From positions 3,107,001-3,171,000 of the forward strand of contig NZ_CP059322.2 of assembly GCF_013694245.2 (NCBI RefSeq): DNA of 64,000 nt. Reading direction: 5' to 3'. The position numbers and the translations under genes were made by a program. Shown here piece after piece: positions 11,220-20,698 of this stretch. Origin of the DNA: Micromonospora ferruginea. GTDB taxonomy: Bacteria; Actinomycetota; Actinomycetes; Mycobacteriales; Micromonosporaceae. The notes beneath the pieces were generated by a model that saw nothing but the letters and a program-made list of their open reading frames with translations, was not told where the DNA came from and ran no database searches. Each line of letters begins with the position of its first letter. Position 1 is the stretch's first letter.

Positions 11220-12292
11220 GAGCTGATCTCCCGGTACGCCTCGGCCAGCAGCTCGTCCGGCGGCCCCTCCAGCATCGCCGGGCGGGCCAGGCCGTCCAGC
11301 ACCACGAAGCGCAGCCGGCTCCCCCGGGTCTTCTTGTCCACCCGCATCGCGGCGAGCAGCTCCGGCCAGGCGTCCGCCCGGTAGCCGGTGGGCAGGTCGA
11401 GCGCGGCCAGCACGTCGCGGTGCCGCCGCGCGGTGGCGTCGTCCAGCCGACCGGCGAGCCGCGCGAGGGTGGCCGCGTAGACCAGCCCCACCGCGACCGC
11501 GTGGCCGTGCCGCCAGCGGTAGCCCTCCGCCTTCTCGATCGCGTGCGCGAGCGTGTGCCCGTAGTTGAGCACCTCGCGGACCCCGGACTCGCGCAGGTCA
11601 CCGCCGACCACGTCGGCCTTGACCCGCACCGCCCGCTCGACCAGCTCGCGGAGCACCGGGCCGGCCGGGTCCAGGGCGGCGGCCGGGTCGCGCTCGACCA
11701 GGTCGAGGATCACCGGGTCGGCGATGAAGCCACACTTGACCACCTCGGCCATCCCGGCGGCCAGGTCGGCCGGGGGCAGCGCGTCCAGCGTCGCCAGGTC
11801 GCAGAGCACGCCGGCCGGCGGGTGGAACGCGCCGACCAGGTTCTTGCCGGCGGCCGTGTTGATCCCGGTCTTGCCGCCGACCGCCGCGTCGACCATGCCG
11901 AGCAGCGAGGTCGCCACCGGCACCCAGCGCACCCCGCGCAGCCAACTGGCCGCGACGAAGCCGGCCAGGTCGGTGACCGCGCCGCCGCCCACCCCGACCA
12001 CCGCGTCGGTACGGGTGAAACCGGCCGCGCCGAGCCGGTCCCAGCAGGTGGCGGCCACGTCGACGTGCTTGCCCGCCTCCGCGTCCGGCACCTCCAGCAG
12101 CAGCGGCGTCACGCCGTCGGCACGGGCCCGCTCGGCGAGCCGCTCGGCCAGCGCCTTCAACGGCCGCGCGAACAGGTAGGCCACCCGCTCGGCGCCGGGC
12201 AGCAGCTCGGGCGGCGGGTCGAGCAGGTCGCGTCCCACCAGCACGTCGTACGGCCGTTCGCCGCCGACCGGGATCCGGGTCACCTCGTCCAT
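11216..12292 (-). CDS. aroB: 3-dehydroquinate synthase
   Basis: Converts DAHP to 3-dehydroquinate using NAD and a metal. 358 residues. Visible motifs: [18 protein letters not shown] (NAD site), [24 protein letters not shown] region with one difference ([18 protein letters not shown]), [10 protein letters not shown] and [11 protein letters not shown] with metal-binding His. The ATG at 12292 (MDEVTRIPV) is preferred over an upstream in-frame start because the earlier residues lack family character. Confidence 0.95.
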   Translation of the reverse strand: MDEVTRIPVGGERPYDVLVGRDLLDPPPELLPGAERVAYLFARPLKALAERLAERARADGVTPLLLEVPDAEAGKHVDVAATCWDRLGAAGFTRTDAVVGVGGGAVTDLAGFVAASWLRGVRWVPVATSLLGMVDAAVGGKTGINTAAGKNLVGAFHPPAGVLCDLATLDALPPADLAAGMAEVVKCGFIADPVILDLVERDPAAALDPAGPVLRELVERAVRVKADVVGGDLRESGVREVLNYGHTLAHAIEKAEGYRWRHGHAVAVGLVYAATLARLAGRLDDATARRHRDVLAALDLPTGYRADAWPELLAAMRVDKKTRGSRLRFVVLDGLARPAMLEGPPDELLAEAYREISS

Positions 12293-12430
12293 CGCCGGCA
12301 GCCTAGTCCAGCGCCCGCCCCCGGCGCGGCGACTGTCCACACCGTGGTTGTCCGCACCGACGTCGAGGACGCTCGGTGCGACGTGTGGGGTGTCACACCC
12401 GCCGGGCTGCCCCGACGACCGGCACGGCGG

Positions 12431-12940
12431 TCAGGGCTTGAGCAGGGCGGCGATCTCGGCGGCCAACTCCTCCGGGGCGCGGCCGTCGGTCGCCACGGTC
12501 GCGGTCGCCACCTCGGCGTAGAGCGGACGACGCTGGTCCAGCAGGAACTTGAGGGTGGCCCGGGGGTTCAACGCCAGCAGCGGCCGCCCGGCGCCCAGGC
12601 CGACCCGCTTGATCGCGTCGGGCAGCTCCACCGACAGGTGCACCACGGTGTGGCCGATCAGCGCGGCCCGGTTCTCCTCGGCGAGCACCGCGCCGCCGCC
12701 GAGCGCAAGCACCCCGGGGTGCGAGGCCAGCGCCGCCGCCACCGAGGCCCGCTCCAGCGTACGGAAGTGGTCCTCGCCCTCGTCGACGAAGATCTCCGGG
12801 ATCGGCTTGCCGGCCATCCGTTCGATGTCCGCGTCGGTGTCCCGGAAGTCGACGCCGAGCATGCCGGCGAGCGCGGTCCCCACCGTGGTCTTGCCGGAGC
12901 CGGGCGCGCCGACCAGCACACAGACCGGCCGGGTGCTCAC
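12431..12940 (-). CDS. aroK: Shikimate kinase
   Basis: Phosphorylates shikimate. 169 residues: Walker A GAPGSGKT (11-18), DTDADIE with the shikimate-binding Asp, GEDHFRTLE, LGGGAV, and the lid segment around GRPLL. GTG at 12940 matches the family start; it overlaps the stop of the repeat-encoded 20-codon frame and has AAAGGT of that repeat upstream. A 138-bp spacer separates it from aroB, with a weak stem (GCACCGA/TCGGTGC) but no clear terminator. Confidence 0.95.
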   Translation of the reverse strand: MSTRPVCVLVGAPGSGKTTVGTALAGMLGVDFRDTDADIERMAGKPIPEIFVDEGEDHFRTLERASVAAALASHPGVLALGGGAVLAEENRAALIGHTVVHLSVELPDAIKRVGLGAGRPLLALNPRATLKFLLDQRRPLYAEVATATVATDGRAPEELAAEIAALLKP

Positions 12941-12999
12941 CGTGCCGACCTTTCGTTCGCGACTGCGGGACTCCGCTGCGCTGCGTTCCTCGCGCTCAC
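12937..12999 (-). CDS. Repeat-encoded 20-residue linker frame between aroC and aroK
   Basis: Reads [20 protein letters not shown] then stop. GTG (12999) overlaps the aroC stop as GTGA, and its own TGA overlaps the aroK GTG, again as GTGA. It is the single-unit equivalent of the three-unit frame at 8137-8319, with several substitutions yet intact frame and junctions. A translated peptide is not proven. Confidence 0.4.
   Translation of the reverse strand: MSARNAAQRSPAVANERSAR
12941..12999 (-). repeat. Start-junction repeat, family S1 (single 59-bp copy)
   Basis: Same element as the pyrR/pyrB array: begins GTGAGCGCGAGGA, contains CCCGCAGTCGCGAACGAAAGG, here from aroC stop to aroK start. The 59-bp step equals that of the last pyr unit (8199 to 8140). 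Confidence 0.9.
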
Positions 13000-14174
13000 C
13001 GAATCACCAGGTTGTCGAGGTAGCCGGCCAGATTGCGGCGCATCTCGGCGACCGAGTCGCCGCCGAGCTTCTCCACCGCCGCCTCGGCCAGCACCAGCGC
13101 CACCATGGCCTCGGCGACCACGGCCGCGGCCGGCACCGCGCACACGTCGGAACGCTGGTTGATCGCGGTCGCCGGCTCGCCGGTGGTCACGTCGATCGTG
13201 GCGAGCGCCCGGTTGAGCGACGAGATCGGCTTCATCGCCGCCCGCACCCGCAGCGGCTCGCCGGTGGTGATGCCGCCCTCCAGGCCACCGGCCCGGTCGG
13301 TGACCCGGCGCACCCCGGTCGCGGTGGGGATGATCTCGTCGTGCGCCTCGGAGCCACGGGAGCGCGCCTGCTGCCACCCGTCGCCGATCTCCACGCCCTT
13401 GATCGCCTGGATGGACATCAACGCGGTCGCGAGGCGGGCGTCGAGCTTGCGGTCCCACTGCACGTGGCTGCCCAGGCCCGGCGGCACCCCGTACGCCAGC
13501 ACCTCGACCACGCCGCCGAGCGTGTCGGCGGCCTTCTTCGCGGCGTCGACCTCGGCGACCATCCGGGCGCTGGCCTCCGGGTCGAGGCAGCGCAGCGGGT
13601 CGGCGTCGATCCGCGCCGCGTCCTCGGGGGTGGGCCGAAGCCCCGGCTTGGCGGCGATCGGGCCCAGCTCCACGACGTGCGAGACGATCTCGACGCCGAG
13701 CGCCTGCCGGACCAGCGCCTTGGCGACCGTGCCGACGGCCACCCGGGCGGCCGTCTCGCGGGCGCTGGCCCGCTCCAGGATCGGCCGGGCGTCGGTGTGC
13801 CCGTACTTCTGCATGCCGGCCAGGTCGGCGTGGCCCGGGCGGGGACGGGTCAGCGGCGCGTTGCGGGCCTGACCGGCCAGCTCGTCGGCGTCGACCGGGT
13901 CGGCGGCCATCACGGTCTGCCACTTCGGCCACTCCGAGTTGCCCACCCGGATCGCCACCGGGCTGCCGAGCGTCACGCCGTGCCGCAGCCCGCCGATGAC
14001 CTCGATCTCGTCCTGCTCGAACGCCATCCGGGCGCCCCGGCCGTAGCCGAGCCGGCGGCGGGCCAACTCGCCGCCGATCTCGGCGGTCGTCACCTCGATC
14101 CCGGCGGGCACCCCCTCCAGCATCGCGACGAGGGCGGGTCCGTGCGATTCACCTGCAGTCAGCCAGCGCAACAC
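12996..14174 (-). CDS. aroC: Chorismate synthase
   Basis: Last shikimate step, EPSP to chorismate with reduced FMN. 392 residues, normal length. N-terminus [17 protein letters not shown] carries the GESHG signature; [17 protein letters not shown], the [11 protein letters not shown] segment and the C-terminal [21 protein letters not shown] follow. GTG start at 14174; no strong ribosome-binding site is seen. The end overlaps the S1 repeat frame leading to aroK. Confidence 0.95.
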   Translation of the reverse strand: MLRWLTAGESHGPALVAMLEGVPAGIEVTTAEIGGELARRRLGYGRGARMAFEQDEIEVIGGLRHGVTLGSPVAIRVGNSEWPKWQTVMAADPVDADELAGQARNAPLTRPRPGHADLAGMQKYGHTDARPILERASARETAARVAVGTVAKALVRQALGVEIVSHVVELGPIAAKPGLRPTPEDAARIDADPLRCLDPEASARMVAEVDAAKKAADTLGGVVEVLAYGVPPGLGSHVQWDRKLDARLATALMSIQAIKGVEIGDGWQQARSRGSEAHDEIIPTATGVRRVTDRAGGLEGGITTGEPLRVRAAMKPISSLNRALATIDVTTGEPATAINQRSDVCAVPAAAVVAEAMVALVLAEAAVEKLGGDSVAEMRRNLAGYLDNLVIR

Positions 14175-14289
14175 AGCGGACAGTCTGTCACGACCACCGG
14201 CCGTCGCGACGCGGTGGCGACGGCGTCCCGCCCTGCGGACAGCAGCGTCCGCCCTCCGGTCGCCGTCCCGCCCCGCTCACCCGCGAGGT

Positions 14290-14343
14290 GTTAAGCGGGG
14301 CCCCCGCCTATACCGCAGGCGTTAAGAAGGGCCCCCTCCTTAC
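14290..14343. repeat. Dispersed double-hairpin element, family P3 (copy 1), at the aroE 3' end
   Basis: Two GC-rich hairpins, TTAAGCGGGGCC with its partner and TTAAGAAGGGCCCCC with its partner, separated by TACCGCAGGCG. The same layout recurs at 57987-58040. The element supplies the TAA stop of aroE (14340-14342) and sits in the aroC-aroE spacer, where it may act as a processing or termination signal. Confidence 0.8.
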
Positions 14344-15149
14344 CGCCCCAGCGCGGCGCGCATCGCGGCGCGGGGCGCGGAGACGCCGGTGAAGTGCTCG
14401 AACTGGCCGACCGCCTGCGCGAGCAGCAGGTCCAGCCCGGAGATCACCCGGCATCCGGCGGCCAGCGCCCCGGCCGCGAGCGGAGTCGGCCACGGATCGT
14501 AGAGCGCGTCGAAGAACACCGTCTCCGGCCGCCAGTCGAAGTGCGCGGCGAGGGGGTCGGCCACGCCCTGCGGCACGGTGGAGATCACCAGGTCGGCGCG
14601 GGCGTGCGCGGGCGCGCCGTCCCACTCGGCGCCGGCCAGCGGCACGCCGACCGCCGCCGCCACCGGACGCAGTTCGTCGATCGCCTCCGGTCGGCGGGCC
14701 ACCACGGTCACCTCGGCCGCACCGACCCGCGCCGCCGCCGCGATCGCCGCCCGGGCGGTGCCGCCGGCGCCGAGCACCGTGACCACCGCCCCGGCCACGC
14801 ACCCGGCACCGGTGAGCACCTCGACCATGCCGGTCACGTCGGTGTTGTCCGCGTACCAGGTGCCGTCGGGCCGGCGTACCAGCGTGTTGGCGGCGCCGAC
14901 CACGGCGGCGACCGGCGAGACCTCGTCGGCCAGCGCGAGCGCCGCCTCCTTGCCGGGCATGGTCACCGACAGCCCGGCCCACTCCGGGCCGAGGCCCGCG
15001 ACCAGGCCGGGCAGCTCGTCCGCGCCGGCCTCGATCCGGGTGTACGACCAGCCGGTCAGCCCGGCCGCCGCGTATCCGGCGGAGTGGATCGCCGGGGAGA
15101 GCGAATGGGCGATCGGCTTGCCGACCACCGCCGCCATGTGCGCAGACAC
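14340..15149 (-). CDS. aroE: Shikimate dehydrogenase
   Basis: NADP-dependent reduction of dehydroshikimate. 269 residues: substrate motif GKPIAHSLSP, the catalytic Lys in SVTMPGKE, NTDVTGM, and the NADP loop VLGAGGTARA around residue 120. GTG at 15149 has GAGGAG 8 nt upstream; an ATG four codons later is possible. The stop codon falls in the P3 repeat. First aro gene after mltG, from which it is separated by a small secreted-protein gene. Confidence 0.94.
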   Translation of the reverse strand: MSAHMAAVVGKPIAHSLSPAIHSAGYAAAGLTGWSYTRIEAGADELPGLVAGLGPEWAGLSVTMPGKEAALALADEVSPVAAVVGAANTLVRRPDGTWYADNTDVTGMVEVLTGAGCVAGAVVTVLGAGGTARAAIAAAARVGAAEVTVVARRPEAIDELRPVAAAVGVPLAGAEWDGAPAHARADLVISTVPQGVADPLAAHFDWRPETVFFDALYDPWPTPLAAGALAAGCRVISGLDLLLAQAVGQFEHFTGVSAPRAAMRAALGR

Positions 15150-15238
15150 GACCGATGCTCCTCACCAGGGGAGTCCCATCCGACGGCACTCGTCGATGTG
15201 AGCTGCGTCGGGTGGATGTGGCCCAGTCCGCGCAAGAC

Positions 15239-15291
15239 CTGCCGGCGGGTTGTGGGCAAGTGTAGAACATCAACCCGCCCACAACCGGCAG
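15239..15291 (-). terminator. Imperfect hairpin downstream of the SH3-like protein gene
   Basis: Arms of 15 paired bases (CTGCCGG...TTGTGGGC with a 4-nt bulge, against GCCCACAACCGGCAG) enclose about 19 nt. It lies 63 nt past the stop at 15355 and 90 nt before aroE. No T-run, so it may be a terminator, a processing hairpin or an operator. Confidence 0.35.
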
Positions 15292-15354
15292 GAGTCACAA
15301 TCGAGCGACGAGCCGCTCACCTTCGAGATGGCGCGGCGAAGCTTCAGAAGCCGG

Positions 15355-15735
15355 TCAGCACTTCATCGAGGCGGTAGCCGAGGTCACGCTGACATACGAC
15401 TCGTGCACCCACCCCTGCTGCGAAGTTCCCACTCGCTGCACGTGCCACCACTGCGAACTCCCGTTTACGTAGGTGCCGGTCGCCCAGCAGTGATGGTTGA
15501 TCGAGACGTTCGACCACTGCCCGTACGCCGAGCAATTGGTCTGAGGACCGCTGCGGTAGTTCACGTTGGTTCCGCTGATCGTCCCCGTGAACCAACTCTT
15601 GTCGCTCCAGGACTGAGGGCAACTCGCCGCGGCGGGACCTGCAGAGACGACGGACACCCCCATCAGCACGGGCAGCAACACGAGGGTCCGGGCCGTGTAG
15701 CGGGACAGTCGGCTGTGGCTGTGGCTTCGATTCAC
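15355..15735 (-). CDS. Small secreted SH3-like domain protein
   Basis: 126 residues. A Sec signal peptide (basic start, hydrophobic TLVLLPVLMGVSVVSA, cleavage near AAAS) is followed by about 87 residues with four cysteines and the pattern NVNYRSGPQTNC...WWHVQRVGTSQQGWVHESYV, typical of bacterial SH3-like domains that bind cell-wall peptides. GTG start with GAGGAA about 9 nt upstream. Base composition is visibly lower in GC than the neighbours, and the gene breaks the conserved mltG-aroE order, suggesting later acquisition. Exact role unknown. Confidence 0.75.
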   Translation of the reverse strand: MNRSHSHSRLSRYTARTLVLLPVLMGVSVVSAGPAAASCPQSWSDKSWFTGTISGTNVNYRSGPQTNCSAYGQWSNVSINHHCWATGTYVNGSSQWWHVQRVGTSQQGWVHESYVSVTSATASMKC

Positions 15736-15839
15736 GATTCGCCATTCCTCGATGTGTAAGGAATGGGGACACTACGCAACAAACAGCCTGCTGTAAAGAG
15801 GTCATTACTGGGCGTAGTCACGCTTGATCACGTGCACCG

Positions 15840-17039
15840 TCAGATGATCCCGGCTTCCCTGGCCTTCTGCTCGTTGCGCTGGTGCTGCTCGAACGTCTCG
15901 GCGAACTCGGAGTGGCCCTTCCTGTCGATCGCCACGAAGTAGAGCCACTTGCCCGGCGGGGGATCCATCGCCCCTTCCAGGGCCTGCTTGCCTGGATTGT
16001 TGATCGGCGTGGGCACCAGGCCCTTCAGCTTCCGGTTGTACGGGTTCTTCGGGTTGTCCAGCTCGGCCTGGGTCATCTGCTTGGACGTCTTGGTCTTCTG
16101 GCCGGTCAACTCCAGGTAGTAGTTGACCGTGACGTCCATCTCCAGGCAGTTGCAGTCGAACTCGCCATAGACGCGGTTGTAGGCGACCCGGGCGACCTTG
16201 CCCAGGTCGTCGGCGTTGCCCGCCTCGGCCTGGGACAGCGACGCGACGATCAGCGCCTCGTACGGGGTGACGCCACCGAGTTTCGCCTGCACCTTCTCGG
16301 CGTACTTCAGCTCACCGGTGACGCTGAGGAAGTTGTCCACCATCAGCTTGAGCACCGTCTCGGCGGTCGCCTTCGGCGGGATCTCGTAGGTGTCCGGGAA
16401 GAGGAAGCCCTCGATCGACGGCGTCACCTTCTTGCCGTCCGAGCGCTTGAACCACCAGTCCGGGACGCCCAGCGCCTCGGGGTCCTTCGCCGCCGCCTCG
16501 AACTCCTTGACCGGGATCTCGGTCTTGTCGGAAAGCAGCTTGTAGATGTTCTTCGCGGTGCGACCCTCGGGGATGGTGATCCCGTTGACGATCTTGTTCT
16601 TCAGGTCGAGCATCGCGGTGACCGCCGCGTCACCGCTCATCTGCTTGCGCAGCTTGTAGGTGCCCGGCTGGATGTTCTTGCTGCGGGAGTTCTCCTCCGC
16701 CGCCTCGATGAACGCCTTGGTGCTTTTCACCACGTCGGCGGCGACGAGCGCGTCGGCCATGTCGGCGATCAGCGCGCCCTGCTTGATCTGGACGACCGCC
16801 TCACCGGTGCCGGACCCGTCGTAGTCGGGGGTGACGAAGTAGTTCTGGACCCGGTCGAAGCCGTAGAACACGCCGCCGCCGATGCCGCCGAGCAGGACCA
16901 GCGCGAGCGCGAGAGCGAGAAGGGTCTTCCCCCGGCTGCCGCCGGACTTGCCCTGCCGCCGACGCACCGCGCCGCGGCGGTGCCGGCCCTTCTCCCCCCT
17001 GTCCTGCTCGTCGAACCCCAGATCAAGATCGTCGATCAT
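15840..17039 (-). CDS. mltG: Endolytic peptidoglycan transglycosylase MltG
   Basis: Cleaves nascent glycan strands at the membrane. 399 residues: basic cytoplasmic tail of about 38 residues, one transmembrane helix (TLLALALALVLLGGIGGGV), a LysM-like region and the YceG catalytic domain. The catalytic-Glu region reads VASLSQAEAGNADD, differing from the common ASIVEKE but keeping a Glu, and the signature segments PSIEGFLFPDTYEIP and YNRKLKGLVPTPINNPG are present. It overlaps ruvX by 17 nt. Confidence 0.95.
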   Translation of the reverse strand: MIDDLDLGFDEQDRGEKGRHRRGAVRRRQGKSGGSRGKTLLALALALVLLGGIGGGVFYGFDRVQNYFVTPDYDGSGTGEAVVQIKQGALIADMADALVAADVVKSTKAFIEAAEENSRSKNIQPGTYKLRKQMSGDAAVTAMLDLKNKIVNGITIPEGRTAKNIYKLLSDKTEIPVKEFEAAAKDPEALGVPDWWFKRSDGKKVTPSIEGFLFPDTYEIPPKATAETVLKLMVDNFLSVTGELKYAEKVQAKLGGVTPYEALIVASLSQAEAGNADDLGKVARVAYNRVYGEFDCNCLEMDVTVNYYLELTGQKTKTSKQMTQAELDNPKNPYNRKLKGLVPTPINNPGKQALEGAMDPPPGKWLYFVAIDRKGHSEFAETFEQHQRNEQKAREAGII

Positions 17040-17496
17040 CCGTCCGCCTCCGCTGTGCGTCCAGCCAGCTCTGCAGAATTTCCACCGCGGCGGCCTGGTC
17101 GACCACCGCTCGTTGACGCTTTCCCCGGACGCCCCGTTCGGCCAGCCTACGACTCGCGACGACGGTCGACATCCTCTCGTCCGTCAGCGTCACCGGAATC
17201 GGCCCCATTACATCGGCCAAACGGGTGGCATATGCCGATACGTTCGCCGCGGCCGGACCGTGCTTCCCGGCGAGGTTGACCGGCAGCCCCACGACGATCC
17301 CGACCGCCTCGTGCTCGGCCGCCAGCCGGACCAGCTCCGCCATGTCGGCGGGCACCACGTCCGGCTCGGCGGTCAGGTCCCGGGCCAGGGTGACCAGCGG
17401 GGTGGCCAGGATGCCGTGCGGGTCGGATCGGGACACCCCCACCCGGACCTGGCCGACGTCGACCCCCAACCGGACGCCGCGGGACCACTCAGCCAT
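17023..17496 (-). CDS. ruvX: RuvX/YqgF-type RNase H-fold nuclease
   Basis: 157 residues of the YqgF family, implicated in pre-16S rRNA processing or Holliday-junction resolution. Motifs: LGVDVGQVRVGVS at the N-terminus (first acidic residue), VVGLPVNLAGK and the conserved TLTDERMSTVVA; the last acidic site is in VVDQAAAVEIL. ATG at 17496 overlaps the preceding repeat-encoded frame by 8 nt. Standard alaS-ruvX-mltG order. Confidence 0.92.
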   Translation of the reverse strand: MAEWSRGVRLGVDVGQVRVGVSRSDPHGILATPLVTLARDLTAEPDVVPADMAELVRLAAEHEAVGIVVGLPVNLAGKHGPAAANVSAYATRLADVMGPIPVTLTDERMSTVVASRRLAERGVRGKRQRAVVDQAAAVEILQSWLDAQRRRTDDRRS

Positions 17497-17686
17497 CGCC
17501 CGGACACTCCTTCAGCGGGTACGGGCCAGGGCGGACCGGACGGTCCGCCCTGGCGTCGATCGGTGTGCTCAAGCCGTGCGGGCTGGGCATGCCCTCACGG
17601 CCCTCGCTCCGCTCGGTGCGTTCGCTCATGCCGTGCCAGCCGGGCACGCCCTCACGGCCCTCGCTCCGCTCGGTGCGTTCGCTCAT
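17489..17686 (-). CDS. Repeat-encoded 65-residue linker frame between alaS and ruvX
   Basis: Begins with two copies of a 19-residue unit ([13 protein letters not shown] followed by VPGWHG or MPSPHG) and continues about 27 non-repeat residues. Its ATG overlaps the alaS stop (ATGA, 17683-17686) and its TGA overlaps the ruvX start by 8 nt, so the 186-bp gap is bridged by an uninterrupted frame. No strong ribosome-binding site at its start. Expression unproven. Confidence 0.4.
   Translation of the reverse strand: MSERTERSEGREGVPGWHGMSERTERSEGREGMPSPHGLSTPIDARADRPVRPGPYPLKECPGDG
17573..17686 (-). repeat. Two tandem start-junction repeats, family S2 (57 bp each)
   Basis: Units at 17630-17686 and 17573-17629, each starting ATGAGCGAACGCACCGAGCG and ending CACGGC before the next ATGAGC or TTGAGC. 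A third copy lies at livH/livM (59729-59785). The unit length is a multiple of three and the ATGA is recreated at each boundary. Confidence 0.9.
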
Positions 17687-20364
17687 GCCGCGTCCGCGAC
17701 CGCCTTCTCCACGGTGACCAGCAGGTTCGCCGCCTCCGCGGCGGGCAGGCCGCCGCCCTGGGCCAGGTCGTCGCTGCCGCCGCCCCGGCCGGAGAACGCC
17801 GCCTTCACCAGGTCCTTGGCGCTCAGGCCCCGGCCCCGGGCGGCCTGGTTGACCGCCACCACCAGGGATGCCTTGCCGTTGGCCCGGGCGGCCACCGCGA
17901 CCACCGCCGGGCGGGCCGCGTCGATCCGGCCCCGGATCTCCTGGGCGAGCGTCCGCACGTCGTTGGCCGCCGCGCCCTCGGGCGCCTCGGTGCCGACGTA
18001 CGCGACCCCGCGCACGTCCCTCGCCTGCGCCGCGAGCGCGCCGGCCCCGCCGAGCACGAGCTGGGCGCGGAGCTTCTCCAGCTCCTTCTCCGCGTCACGC
18101 AACTGGGTGACGGTCTGCTCCACCCGGTCGGCGACCTGCTCACCCGGCACCCGGAACATCTCGGCCAGCCGGGACACCAGCAGGTGCTCCCGGGCCAGGA
18201 AGCCGAACGCGTCCATGCCGACCAGGGCCTCGATCCGGCGTACCCCGGAACCGACCGACGCCTCGGAGAGGATCTTGACCAGGCCGAGCTGGGCCGAGCG
18301 GGCCACGTGGGTGCCACCGCACAGCTCGCGGGCGTAGTCGCCGACCTCGACGACCCGGACCCGCTCGCCGTACTTCTCGCCGAACAGCGCCATCGCGCCG
18401 ATCCGGCGGGCCTCCTCCTGGCTGGTGACGAACGCGTGCACCTCCAGGTCGGCCAGGAGCACCTCGTTGACCTGCTGCTCCACGTCGTGCAGCACGCTCG
18501 GCGCCACCCCGGTCGGGGTGTTGAAGTCGAACCGCAGCCGGCCCGGCGCGTTCAGCGAACCCGCCTGGGTCGCCGACTCGCCGAGGAAGTTGCGCATCGT
18601 CTGGTGCACCAGGTGCGTCGCGGTGTGCGACCGCGAGATCGCCCGGCGACGGGACACGTCGATCTCCGCGTACCCGGTCTCCCCGGCGCGGACCTCGCCG
18701 CGCACCACCCGGGCCCGGTGCACGATCAGGCCGGGCACCGGCTGCTGCACGTCGAAGACCTCGACCTGGCCGCCGCCGACCGTGATCAGGCCCTGGTCGG
18801 GCTGCTGGCCGCCGCCCTCGGCGTAGAACGGGGTGGTGTCGAGCACCAACTCGATCGTGTCGCCCTCGGCCGCCGCGCCGATCTCCGCGCCGCCGGCCAG
18901 CAGCGCCCGCACCCGGGACTCCCGGTTCAGCTCGGTGTAGCCGGTGAACTCCACCGGCCCGCCGCCGTCGAGCACCGACCGGTACGCCGACACGTCGGTG
19001 TGCCCGGTCTTGCGCGCCTGCGCGTCCGCCTTGGCCCGGCTGCGCTGGTCGGCCATCAACCGACGGAAGCCGTCCGCGTCGACCTGCAGGCCCTGCTCGG
19101 CCGCGATCTCCAGGGTCAGGTCGATCGGGAAGCCGTACGTGTCGTGCAACTGGAACGCCTTGTCACCGGAGAGCGCCGGCTTGCCGGCCGACTTCGTCTC
19201 CGCGATCGCGGTGTCCAGGATCGTGGTGCCGGCGCGCAGCGTGGTCAGGAACGCGTCCTCCTCGGCGTACGCGTACTGCGAGATCCGGCCGAACTCCTCG
19301 GCCACCTCCGGGTACGACGGCGCCATGCAGTCGCGCGCCACCGGCAGCAGCTCCGGCAGCGCCCGGTCCTGGTAGCCCAGCAGCCGCATCGCCCGGATCG
19401 CCCGGCGCATGATCCGGCGCAGCACGTAGCCGCGCCCCTCGTTCGACGGGGTCACCCCGTCGCCGATCAGCATCAGCGCGGTGCGCACGTGGTCGGCGAC
19501 CACCCGCAGCCGCACGTCGTCCGGGTGCGACTGGTTGGCCGCGTGCCCGGAGTGCGCGCCGTAGCGCTTGCCGGTCAGCTCGGCCGCCCGGTCCAGGATC
19601 GGCTTGACCTCGTCGATCTCGTAGAGGTTGTCCACGCCCTGCAGCAGCGAGGCCATCCGCTCCAGGCCCATGCCGGTGTCGATGTTCTTCGCCGGCAGGT
19701 CGCCGAGGATCGGGAAGTCCTCCTTGCCGACGCCCGGGCCGCGCTCGAACTGCATGAAGACGAGGTTCCAGAACTCCAGGTAGCGGTCCTCGTCGACCTC
19801 CGGACCACCCTCGCGGCCGTACTCCGGGCCGCGGTCGTAGTAGAGCTCCGAGCAGGGGCCGCACGGGCCGGGGATGCCCATCGACCAGAAGTTGTCGGCC
19901 TTGCCCCGGCGCACGATCCGCTCGGTCGGCACGCCGGTGGCGCGCCAGATGTCGTACGCCTCGTCGTCGTCGAGGTAGACCGTCGCCCAGATCCGCTCCG
20001 GGTCCAGCCCGAAGCCGCCCGCCTCGACCGACTTCGTGGCCAGGTCCCAGGCGAGCGGGATCGCCCCGGACTTGAAGTAGTCACCGAAGGAGAAGTTGCC
20101 GTTCATCTGGAAGAACGTGCCGTGCCGGCTGGTCTTCCCGACCTCGTCGATGTCCGGCGTGCGGATGCACTTCTGCACGCTCGTCGCCCGCTGGTAGGGC
20201 GGGGCCTGCTGGCCCAGGAAGTAGGGCACGAACTGCACCATGCCCGCGTTGATGAACAGCAGGTTCGGGTCGCTGATGGCGGGCAGCGGAGCGGACGGCA
20301 CCACGGCGTGGCCGTTCGCCTCGAAGTGGGCGAGGAACCGCCGCTTGATCTCCGCCGTCTTCAT
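17683..20364 (-). CDS. alaS: Alanyl-tRNA synthetase
   Basis: 893 residues, complete: class II catalytic domain ([22 protein letters not shown] start, [20 protein letters not shown]), tRNA-binding middle, editing domain with zinc ligands SHTATHLVH and CGGTHV, and a C-terminal C-Ala domain rich in Gly/Ala. ATG at 20364 overlaps the stop of the upstream small gene (ATGA). The 3' end overlaps the S2 repeat frame. Confidence 0.97.
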   Translation of the reverse strand: MKTAEIKRRFLAHFEANGHAVVPSAPLPAISDPNLLFINAGMVQFVPYFLGQQAPPYQRATSVQKCIRTPDIDEVGKTSRHGTFFQMNGNFSFGDYFKSGAIPLAWDLATKSVEAGGFGLDPERIWATVYLDDDEAYDIWRATGVPTERIVRRGKADNFWSMGIPGPCGPCSELYYDRGPEYGREGGPEVDEDRYLEFWNLVFMQFERGPGVGKEDFPILGDLPAKNIDTGMGLERMASLLQGVDNLYEIDEVKPILDRAAELTGKRYGAHSGHAANQSHPDDVRLRVVADHVRTALMLIGDGVTPSNEGRGYVLRRIMRRAIRAMRLLGYQDRALPELLPVARDCMAPSYPEVAEEFGRISQYAYAEEDAFLTTLRAGTTILDTAIAETKSAGKPALSGDKAFQLHDTYGFPIDLTLEIAAEQGLQVDADGFRRLMADQRSRAKADAQARKTGHTDVSAYRSVLDGGGPVEFTGYTELNRESRVRALLAGGAEIGAAAEGDTIELVLDTTPFYAEGGGQQPDQGLITVGGGQVEVFDVQQPVPGLIVHRARVVRGEVRAGETGYAEIDVSRRRAISRSHTATHLVHQTMRNFLGESATQAGSLNAPGRLRFDFNTPTGVAPSVLHDVEQQVNEVLLADLEVHAFVTSQEEARRIGAMALFGEKYGERVRVVEVGDYARELCGGTHVARSAQLGLVKILSEASVGSGVRRIEALVGMDAFGFLAREHLLVSRLAEMFRVPGEQVADRVEQTVTQLRDAEKELEKLRAQLVLGGAGALAAQARDVRGVAYVGTEAPEGAAANDVRTLAQEIRGRIDAARPAVVAVAARANGKASLVVAVNQAARGRGLSAKDLVKAAFSGRGGGSDDLAQGGGLPAAEAANLLVTVEKAVADAA

Positions 20365-20666
20365 CGCTGGTGCTCCTCCGGGAAAATCTCTCGGTCGCCG
20401 ATCCGCGGGTCCTCCCGCAGCTCGGCGAACTCGTCCTCGTACGCCTCGCCGCGCGCGAAGGCCTCGTGGATCTCCTGCTCACGTTCGGCCATCGAGATCC
20501 GTACGTCGTCCACGAAGGCGCGCACCGACTCGACCAGCCCACCGGCGGACTCGGACAGCCCGCCGGCGATGCCCGCCGGGGTGTACGCCTGCGCGGCCCG
20601 GGTGGCCTTGCGCACCACCAGGACGCCCACGGCCAGGCCGATACCCAGCCAGAACAACCGCCTCAT
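20361..20666 (-). CDS. Small membrane-anchored protein upstream of alaS (DUF6167-like)
   Basis: 101 residues: N-terminal transmembrane helix ([14 protein letters not shown]), then an amphipathic helical stretch [22 protein letters not shown] and an acidic tail. Such a gene commonly lies between a DUF948 gene and alaS in actinomycetes; family assignment is by resemblance. It overlaps alaS by 4 nt (ATGA). Function unknown; co-occurrence with the DUF948 gene suggests a shared envelope role. Confidence 0.75.
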   Translation of the reverse strand: MRRLFWLGIGLAVGVLVVRKATRAAQAYTPAGIAGGLSESAGGLVESVRAFVDDVRISMAEREQEIHEAFARGEAYEDEFAELREDPRIGDREIFPEEHQR

Positions 20667-20698
20667 GCTCTCATCCTTCCCGCGTACGCCGGTCGGGG

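Noticed and set aside
12293..12430. Terminator between aroK and aroB
   Set aside because: Only a 7-bp stem with a 12-nt loop and no T-run; too weak to list.
15344..15805. Alternative frame over the SH3-like gene starting ATGGCGAATCGTG
   Set aside because: Its product lacks a signal peptide or domain, while the other frame gives a signal peptide, cysteines and an SH3-like pattern.
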